Source: Anaerotalea alkaliphila
GTDB taxonomy: Bacteria > Bacillota > Clostridia > Lachnospirales > Vallitaleaceae
Direction: 5' to 3'
Length of the DNA stretch: 64,000 nucleotides
NCBI RefSeq assembly: GCF_010179735.1
Contig: NZ_JAAEEH010000011.1
Span: 17,462 to 81,461 of the forward strand
Shown here: positions 58,998-64,000 of the stretch, one piece after another
Position numbering within the stretch: position 1 is the first letter of the stretch
Layout of the letters: each line of letters starts with the position of its first letter
Position numbers and translations under genes: made by a program
The notes under the pieces: generated by a model
Databases searched by the model: none
Told to the model about the DNA's origin: nothing
What the model saw: the letters and a program-made list of their open reading frames with translations, nothing else

Positions 58998-60731
58998 CTA
59001 GTCGGTCTTCCCTTCTTCAAAGAAGAGGACGCAGCCCTCTTCCTTGCCCATCTCCTTTGCCCGGTACATGGCCTCGTCCGCATGCTTGAAAACCTCCACG
59101 GGCTCCCAGTCCGCACCTTCGAACAGCGCCACGCCCAGACAGCCTCCCAGCCGCAGGACGTCATCCCCCACCTGCATCTCCTCGTAGAGGGCTTCCCGGA
59201 TCCTTTCCAGCATGGTCCGCGCCGCCTCTTCCGAATCGATGGTGAACAGGAGGGCGAACTCGTCCCCTCCGATCCTGGCCAACACATCCTCATGCCGGGT
59301 GGCTTCCAGCATCTTTGCCGCCACCATCCGGAGCACCTGGTCTCCGGCCACGTGGCCATGGTTGTCGTTCACCGACTTGAAGCGGTTCAGGTCGATGATG
59401 GCCAGGCCGTTGTGGGCCTCCCCCCCATCCCGGTTCCGTTTCCGCTGGTGCAGCCCCTCCAGCCTCTGGAGCAGGTATTTCCGGTTGAACAGGCCCGTCA
59501 GGGCGTCGTGGTTGGCCTGGTAGGTGATCCTGTCCAGATGGTAGATGTTCACCATGCTGCCGCTCAGCTGTTCCGCCACGGCGCTTGCCAGCTGCAGGGA
59601 AAGGGCCTCGTCGTATCCGTTGGGGCTGAAATGCAGCAGCATGTATTTGCGGTTGATCAGGGGCTGCACGTAATGGATCCCCTTCCCTTCCCTGCGCAGA
59701 TGGTACCCCTCCGGTTCCCGGATCCCCGCATCCGTCTCCTGGATCAGCTCCCGGATGAAGGACTCCTCCATCCCCGCCCCCTGCACATACTCCGCCAGGA
59801 CCTTTCCTTCCACATGCCCGGCGATCAGGAAGCTCTTCACATGCAGCAGGGACGCCAGCACATGGTAGGCGTTGTCGTAGAGCATGTGGATGGTGTGGAT
59901 GCTGTTGTTGGACCTGGCCAGATGCAGCAGGGCCTGGTTCATGTGCTCCACCCGCTTCCGGTTGGTGATGTCCTGGACCGCCAGGACGACTCCCCTGGAC
60001 TGGTCCCTTTCCATCACGGCGTAGAAGCGCAGGAAAAGGTGCCTTCCGTCCTCCAGTATGATTTCCTTGGTCAGCTGGGTCTCCCCCTCCAGGGTGCGTT
60101 TGGCGCAACAGTCCGGACAGGGGGCGGAGATGGCGTGGAAGATTTCGTGGCAATGGAGCCCCTCCGGCTCCCTCCCCAGGAAGTCCTTCGCCATGTCGTT
60201 GCTCCACAGCACCTTCAGGTCGGTGTCCATGTAGAACAGGGCCTCGGAGATGCTGTCCAGGATCAGCCGCTTCTCCCACTCGGACTTCTTCAGGCGCTCA
60301 TGGAGGTCGTCCAGCTCCTTCTCCTGCCGGTGGAGCTCCGCCGCTTCCCGGACGGTCCTCAGCAGGTGCTCCTCCTCCCAGGGCTTCTTGATGAAGCGGT
60401 AGATGTTGATGGAGTTGATGGCGTTCTCCAGGGTCTCCATGTTCATGTTCCCGGTCAGGAGGATGATCTTGATGAAAGGGTACTTCTTGTTGATGATGTC
60501 GATCAGCTCCACCCCGTTGATCCTGGGCATCAGGTAATCCGACACGATCACCGCCGTCTCGATCTTGATCTCCTCCAGGCTCCGGATGATGTCCAGCAGC
60601 TCGTTGGCGGACTCCGCCACCTCGATGATGTACTCGTCCCCCAAATGGTTGTTGAAGGACTCCTCCAGCTGGTTTACGATGTACGGGTCGTCATCCACGC
60701 AGATGATGGCCTTCTGACTTTTAAATTCCAT
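58998..60731 (-). CDS. Response regulator diguanylate cyclase (REC-PAS-GGDEF)
   Basis: Two-component output protein that makes c-di-GMP; 577 residues. REC domain (1-125) with the acidic pocket CVDDD and phospho-acceptor Asp65 in VSDYLMPRINGVEL, Lys115 in RFIKKPW. PAS domain (about 155-258) with C194 and the CPDC motif (C205, C208), a central GAF-like region (about 265-395), and GGDEF (about 402-570) with LTGLFNRKYL and an intact ARIGGDEFALL active site at 488-492. The ATG at 60731 has GAGGTG six bases upstream. First gene of the four-gene signalling operon. No EAL or HD-GYP phosphodiesterase is in the window. Confidence 0.95.
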   Translation of the reverse strand: MEFKSQKAIICVDDDPYIVNQLEESFNNHLGDEYIIEVAESANELLDIIRSLEEIKIETAVIVSDYLMPRINGVELIDIINKKYPFIKIILLTGNMNMETLENAINSINIYRFIKKPWEEEHLLRTVREAAELHRQEKELDDLHERLKKSEWEKRLILDSISEALFYMDTDLKVLWSNDMAKDFLGREPEGLHCHEIFHAISAPCPDCCAKRTLEGETQLTKEIILEDGRHLFLRFYAVMERDQSRGVVLAVQDITNRKRVEHMNQALLHLARSNNSIHTIHMLYDNAYHVLASLLHVKSFLIAGHVEGKVLAEYVQGAGMEESFIRELIQETDAGIREPEGYHLRREGKGIHYVQPLINRKYMLLHFSPNGYDEALSLQLASAVAEQLSGSMVNIYHLDRITYQANHDALTGLFNRKYLLQRLEGLHQRKRNRDGGEAHNGLAIIDLNRFKSVNDNHGHVAGDQVLRMVAAKMLEATRHEDVLARIGGDEFALLFTIDSEEAARTMLERIREALYEEMQVGDDVLRLGGCLGVALFEGADWEPVEVFKHADEAMYRAKEMGKEEGCVLFFEEGKTD

Positions 60732-60775
60732 AGCGCACCTCACAAGGGTTGTTGCGGCAAAAAGGTTTCAAGGGA

Positions 60776-60784
60776 ATTATACCA
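60776..60784 (-). promoter_or_regulatory. Extended -10 promoter of the signalling operon
   Basis: TGGTATAAT on the minus strand in the 56-base gap between nth and the response regulator gene; only a weak -35 (TGGAAA) falls in the end of nth. Confidence 0.6.
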
Positions 60785-60787
60785 TAC

Positions 60788-61450
60788 TCAGGTTATCTTT
60801 TCCAACCTCTCCCGCAAACCCCAGGGACAGTCGGCCAGCAGGAAACATGACCCGCAGTCCGGATTCCTTGCGGTGCAGACGCTCCGGCCATGGGCGATGA
60901 TCTGGGTGTTGTAGCGCAGCCAGTGGCTCCTTGGCAGGAGCTCCATCAGGTCGAATTCGATCTTCACCGGATCCTGGTTCTGTGTGAATCCCAGCTTGTT
61001 GGAGATCCGCTTCACGTGGGTGTCCACCACGATGCTCTCGATGTTGTAGATGTGTCCCCGGACCACGTTGGCCGTTTTCCTGCCCACCCCATCCAGACTG
61101 GTCAGCTCCTCGATTCCGGACGGCAGGCCCCCCCCATGCCGTTCCAGCAACTGGATGGACGCCCGCTTCAGATGGGAGGCCTTGTTCTTGTAGAAGCCCG
61201 TGGAACGGACCGCCTCCTCGATGTCCTCCTGGGGGGCCGAGGCCAGGGCCTCCAGGGTCGGGTACTTTTGAAAGAGGTCCACCGTCACCATATTCACCCG
61301 GTCGTCGGTGCATTGGGCGCTCAGGATGGTGGCCATCAGAAGCTGCCATGGCTCCCTGTAATGCAGATAGCAGATGTGGTCCGGACCGTAATGGGCATCC
61401 AACTGCCCCAGGATCCGGCCCACCCTTTCTTCCCTCTTTTTTCCTCCCAT
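60788..61450 (-). CDS. nth: Endonuclease III
   Basis: DNA glycosylase/AP lyase for oxidised pyrimidines; 220 residues. Helix-hairpin-helix LDGVGRKTANVV, catalytic Asp in VVDTHVKRISNKLG, and the [4Fe-4S] ligands C-x6-C-x2-C-x5-C in CTARNPDCGSCFLLADC. GGAGGTG lies just before the ATG at 61450; the GTG two codons upstream is less likely. It starts nine bases after the radical SAM gene. Confidence 0.97.
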   Translation of the reverse strand: MGGKKREERVGRILGQLDAHYGPDHICYLHYREPWQLLMATILSAQCTDDRVNMVTVDLFQKYPTLEALASAPQEDIEEAVRSTGFYKNKASHLKRASIQLLERHGGGLPSGIEELTSLDGVGRKTANVVRGHIYNIESIVVDTHVKRISNKLGFTQNQDPVKIEFDLMELLPRSHWLRYNTQIIAHGRSVCTARNPDCGSCFLLADCPWGLRERLEKIT

Positions 61451-61459
61451 GCGCACCTC

Positions 61460-63172
61460 CTATGCTCCGGAGGGGGGCAGGAAACTCCAGCCCGCCTCTC
61501 CCGTGACGAAATCCTTCTTCCCGTACTCCGTGCGCAGCACCCCCGGTCCCTTCCGGACGGTCCCCGCCTCCATGCAGGCGGCCACATCCAGGTCGAATGC
61601 CTCGAAATGGCACGCCTTCGCCTCCTCCCTTCCCACACCCCGGGCCTGGAGCGCCTCCCTGCCCAGCTCCCTGTTCTCCAGCCAGGAGGGGAGCTTCCGC
61701 AGGCGCTCGTGGAGCAGCAGGTCCAGCTTCAGCAGCTCGTCCAACATCCCCGGGTCGACCTTGCCCCATTTGCGCAGGAAATCCCTAAGCACCTCCGTCT
61801 GCTGCGCCTTGGACAGGCTGACCTCCTCCAGGCCCTCTCCGGAAAAATGGTCCCCCAGCGCCTCATAGAAGCTGAAAGGGTCCGGATGGAGGGGAATGGC
61901 GTGGGCCAGGGTCCTCCTGTAAAGCCCGCTGTTCCCATAACGCTCCAGCATCTCCTCCACCAGCTTCAGCCGCTCCAGCTCCCCGTAGGAAAGGTCTGCG
62001 GTCCGGAGGACCTCGTAGGGGGCGTAATCCCTGTGCACCAGCCCGTAGGCCTCCTTTTCCCGCTCCAGGCCGGAGCCTTTCAGGACCTTCAGGAAGCCCA
62101 GCTGCAGCTGGTCCGGCCCCATCCCGTGGACCCGGTTGAAGGATTCCCGGAAGCTGGCATAACCCTCTCCCGGAAGCCCGGCGATCAGGTCCAGGTGCAG
62201 ATGGATGTTCCTCCCCTCCTGGAGCCGGCGCACGTTGGTCTCCAGGACCTCCAGGTCCATTTTCCGGCGGATCAGCTCCAGGGTCCTGGGATTGGCGGAT
62301 TGGACGCCGATCTCGAACTGGAACAGTCCCGGCCGGGCCTGCCCCAGCAGGAACAGGCTCTCCTCGTCCAGCAGGTCCGCGGAGATTTCGAAGTGGAAGT
62401 TGGTGCGCCCCCGGTCATGGGTCATCAGCCAGCGCCAGATGGCTTTGGCATGGCTCTTCCGGGCATTGAACGTCCTATCCACCAGCTTCACCTGGGGGAC
62501 CTCCGCTTCCAGGAACCGTTCCAGGTCCCCAAACACCCGCTCCAGGGAACGGAAGCGCACCCCTTTTTCCATGGAGGAAAGGCAATAGCTGCACTGGTAC
62601 GGGCACCCCCTGGAGGTCTCGTAATAGAGGATCTTGTGGGAAAGGTCCTCCTGGTCCCCATAGGGGAACCCCAGGGAATCCATGTCCACCGGGGCTCCGG
62701 GGCCCGTGGCCAGGACCTCCCCCTCCCCGGTCCTAAAGCAGATTCCCCGGATGGAGGAATCCAGCCCCCCCCCCTTGGCATACCGCCCGGCGACCCGTGC
62801 CAGGGCTTCCTCCCCCTCCCCGCAGACGATGCAGTCCACCTGGGGCCAGGCCGCAAGGAGCCGGGAGGCGTCGTAGGACACTTCCGGCCCTCCCAGCAGG
62901 ATCCGGACCCGGGGAAGTACCTTCTTCAGGTTGGCGACCAAGGCCTGGACATAGGCGATGTTCCAGAGGTAGCAGGAGAACCCCACCACGTCCGGCTCCT
63001 TGGACACGATCCCCTTCAGGATATGGTCCACCCGCTGGTTGACCGTGCATTCCAGGACCTCCCCCGCAATCCCCGGCATTTGCAGACGTTCCCGCAAATG
63101 CCGGACCGCCGGATTCGTATGGATGAACTTTGCGTTGATTGCGACCAGCAGGACCTTGAACGATCTTTCCAT
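61460..63172 (-). CDS. B12-binding-domain radical SAM protein (DUF4080 type)
   Basis: 570 residues: an N-terminal cobalamin-binding-like Rossmann domain (1-145, VLLVAINAKFIHTNPAVRHLRE, VVGFSCYLWNI, VRILLGGPEVSYD, GEGEEAL), then a radical SAM TIM barrel with the cluster motif CPYQCSYCLSS (about 195), and a C-terminal DUF4080-like region (about 380-570). The N-terminal domain lacks an obvious DxHxxG motif, so cobalamin may be bound base-off without the His ligand or not at all. ATG 63172. Operon with nth. Reaction unknown; the family occurs widely in Clostridia. Confidence 0.92.
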   Translation of the reverse strand: MERSFKVLLVAINAKFIHTNPAVRHLRERLQMPGIAGEVLECTVNQRVDHILKGIVSKEPDVVGFSCYLWNIAYVQALVANLKKVLPRVRILLGGPEVSYDASRLLAAWPQVDCIVCGEGEEALARVAGRYAKGGGLDSSIRGICFRTGEGEVLATGPGAPVDMDSLGFPYGDQEDLSHKILYYETSRGCPYQCSYCLSSMEKGVRFRSLERVFGDLERFLEAEVPQVKLVDRTFNARKSHAKAIWRWLMTHDRGRTNFHFEISADLLDEESLFLLGQARPGLFQFEIGVQSANPRTLELIRRKMDLEVLETNVRRLQEGRNIHLHLDLIAGLPGEGYASFRESFNRVHGMGPDQLQLGFLKVLKGSGLEREKEAYGLVHRDYAPYEVLRTADLSYGELERLKLVEEMLERYGNSGLYRRTLAHAIPLHPDPFSFYEALGDHFSGEGLEEVSLSKAQQTEVLRDFLRKWGKVDPGMLDELLKLDLLLHERLRKLPSWLENRELGREALQARGVGREEAKACHFEAFDLDVAACMEAGTVRKGPGVLRTEYGKKDFVTGEAGWSFLPPSGA

Positions 63173-63212
63173 GCCTGTCTCCTTTCCTTATTCCATGACA
63201 TTTCCATAACGC

Positions 63213-63236
63213 AAAAAGCGCGTACAATGTACGCGC
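63213..63236 (-). terminator. Terminator of the five-tRNA operon
   Basis: GCGCGTAC pairs with GTACGCGC around ATT and is followed by five T residues on the minus strand, 30 bases after tRNA-Gln. Confidence 0.9.
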
Positions 63237-63265
63237 TTCTTGCATCGGGCCGCACGCCCTTGGAA

Positions 63266-63337
63266 CTGGGTAGGAAGGATTCGAACCTTCGGATGCAGGA
63301 GTCAGAGTCCTGAGCCTTACCGCTTGGCGACTACCCA
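63266..63337 (-). tRNA. tRNA-Gln (CTG)
   Basis: Begins with T; anticodon loop CTCTGAC (CTG). Otherwise almost identical to the tRNA-Gln (TTG) at 10054-10125, with compensating changes limited to two further positions. No encoded CCA. Confidence 0.95.
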
Positions 63338-63423
63338 TCATTTTTACTACATATTTTCCTTTATAAAAATGGATACGACCTGCACGCGCATTCCGCATCC
63401 TTATCTTGAAGCTTTTGATGAAG

Positions 63424-63495
63424 AGCGCGAGACGGGATTCGAACCCGCGACCCTCGCCTTGGCAAGGCGATGCTCTACCACTGAGCCACTCGCGC
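63424..63495 (-). tRNA. tRNA-Gly (GCC)
   Basis: Acceptor GCGCGAG/CTCGCGC, anticodon loop TTGCCAA (GCC), 72 bases. No encoded CCA. Confidence 0.95.
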
Positions 63496-63499
63496 GAAA

Positions 63500-63570
63500 A
63501 GCGGGTAGCGGGAATCGAACCCGCGTATCCAGCTTGGAAGGCTGGTGTTCTACCATTGAACTACACCCGC
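63500..63570 (-). tRNA. tRNA-Gly (TCC)
   Basis: Identical in sequence to the tRNA-Gly at 10416-10486; anticodon TCC. Four bases upstream of tRNA-Gly (GCC). No encoded CCA. Confidence 0.95.
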
Positions 63571-63586
63571 ATATGGTGTTTCCAAG

Positions 63587-63659
<73 letters not shown>

Positions 63660-63672
63660 AAGACAGTCTTAA

Positions 63673-63754
63673 TGGAGGGAGAAGGATTCGAACCTTCGAA
63701 GGCGGTGCCAACAGATTTACAGTCTGCCCCCTTTAGCCACTCGGGAATCCCTCC
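63673..63754 (-). tRNA. tRNA-Tyr (GTA)
   Basis: Class II tRNA with acceptor GGAGGGA/TCCCTCC, anticodon loop CTGTAAA (GTA) and a long variable arm. First tRNA after the 23S gene. No encoded CCA. Confidence 0.95.
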
Positions 63755-63789
63755 TCAATTAGCGCTCTGAGGACTTAAGAACAAGATAT

Positions 63790-63818
63790 ATGATAACCAG
63801 TTTTCCCGGTTTTGTCAA
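63790..63818 (-). promoter_or_regulatory. Promoter of the five-tRNA operon, between 23S rRNA and tRNA-Tyr
   Basis: TTGACA (63818-63813), 17 bases, TATCAT (63795-63790) on the minus strand. The tRNA genes can therefore be expressed independently of the rRNA operon. Confidence 0.85.
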
Positions 63819-63876
63819 CATGTTTTTTTGACAACTGAATAGAGAATTTACATCTGCATGATTTGGATGATTGCTA

Positions 63877-64000
63877 GGTCAAGCCCTCGACCGATTAGTA
63901 TTGGTCAGCTGAACATGTTGCCATGCGTACACCTCCAACCTATCAACCTGGTAGTCTTCCAGGGGTCTTACTCCTTACGGATGGGATATCTTATCTTGAG
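63877..64000 (-). rRNA. rrl: 23S rRNA, 3' end (partial, runs off right edge)
   Basis: The minus strand reads through the conserved 3' terminus of large-subunit rRNA: ACCCCTGGAAGACTACCAGG, GTACGCATGGCAACATG, CTGACCAATACTAATCGG, ending TCGAGGGCTTGACC. The exact 3' end (about 63877) is estimated. No 5S gene follows within the 120 bases to tRNA-Tyr. Confidence 0.93.

Overview
The window reads as a piece of chromosome from a GC-rich, low-copy-of-mobile-DNA Firmicute of the class Clostridia. The evidence is the gene set: murB-rapZ-yvcK-whiA-crh, cdaA-cdaR-glmM, coaX-dusB-greA-lysS, hprK, ECF-type vitamin transporters, S-layer homology (SLH) surface proteins, copper-amine-oxidase-N domain cell-wall enzymes, and a DUF6145-like protein that I associate with Lachnospiraceae-type Clostridia. 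Family or genus cannot be fixed from this sequence alone. Nearly all genes lie on the minus strand; only five (vanY-like peptidase, tpx, a DUF1189-like gene, folC, yesL-like) are on the plus strand.

Region by region (minus strand read right to left inside each unit). 1-8090: a complete promoter, cobalamin riboswitch and attenuator in front of five genes: a giant SLH-anchored protein with three DUF4430 (transcobalamin-like) domains and two alpha/alpha-barrels, a DUF4430 lipoprotein, EcfT, a fused EcfA-EcfA' ATPase and an ECF S component running off the left edge. This looks like a bacterial intrinsic-factor-like corrinoid capture and uptake system and is the main discovery candidate. 8098-9803: a flavodoxin-family reductase, a REP-associated (Y1) transposase and four copies of its 31-bp palindrome. 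9818-10683: a seven-tRNA operon with promoter and terminator. 10703-16675: yfcE-rdgB-crh-whiA-yvcK-rapZ-murB-ppiC operon. 16700-21906: SLH-CAP protein, proA, PspC, a VanY-type carboxypeptidase, argC. 21949-25894: tpx with a Fur-family operator, glmS, glmM. 25971-29460: cdaR, cdaA and two uncharacterised membrane proteins. 29462-35435: lysS, greA, dusB, coaX, a putative pantothenate ECF S component, DUF6145-like gene, birA. 35439-42587: amidase, Gx transporter, NusG-II protein, papain-like protease, RlmL-type methyltransferase, DUF1189-like gene. 42602-49585: ROK glucokinase, hprK, uvrC, a catalytically incomplete GH2-like protein, PilZ protein, trxB. 49735-51697: folC and yesL-like. 51692-60784: a four-gene signalling operon (response-regulator diguanylate cyclase, PAS histidine kinase, ligand-binding pseudo-histidine kinase, CBS-type manganese pyrophosphatase). 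60788-63172: nth and a B12-binding radical SAM protein. 63213-64000: five tRNAs and the 3' end of a 23S rRNA gene.

Several themes link the genes. Corrinoid economy: riboswitch-controlled capture and import, plus a B12-binding radical SAM enzyme. Second messengers: c-di-AMP synthesis (cdaA/cdaR/glmM) and c-di-GMP synthesis and reading (GGDEF protein, PilZ protein). Carbon regulation: HprK kinase and a Crh-like HPr that lacks the PTS histidine. Surface biology: two SLH proteins, a secreted amidase and a secreted papain-like protease. Promoter coordinates given below are -35/-10 matches read by eye; starts were chosen from Shine-Dalgarno spacing and overlap with the upstream stop.
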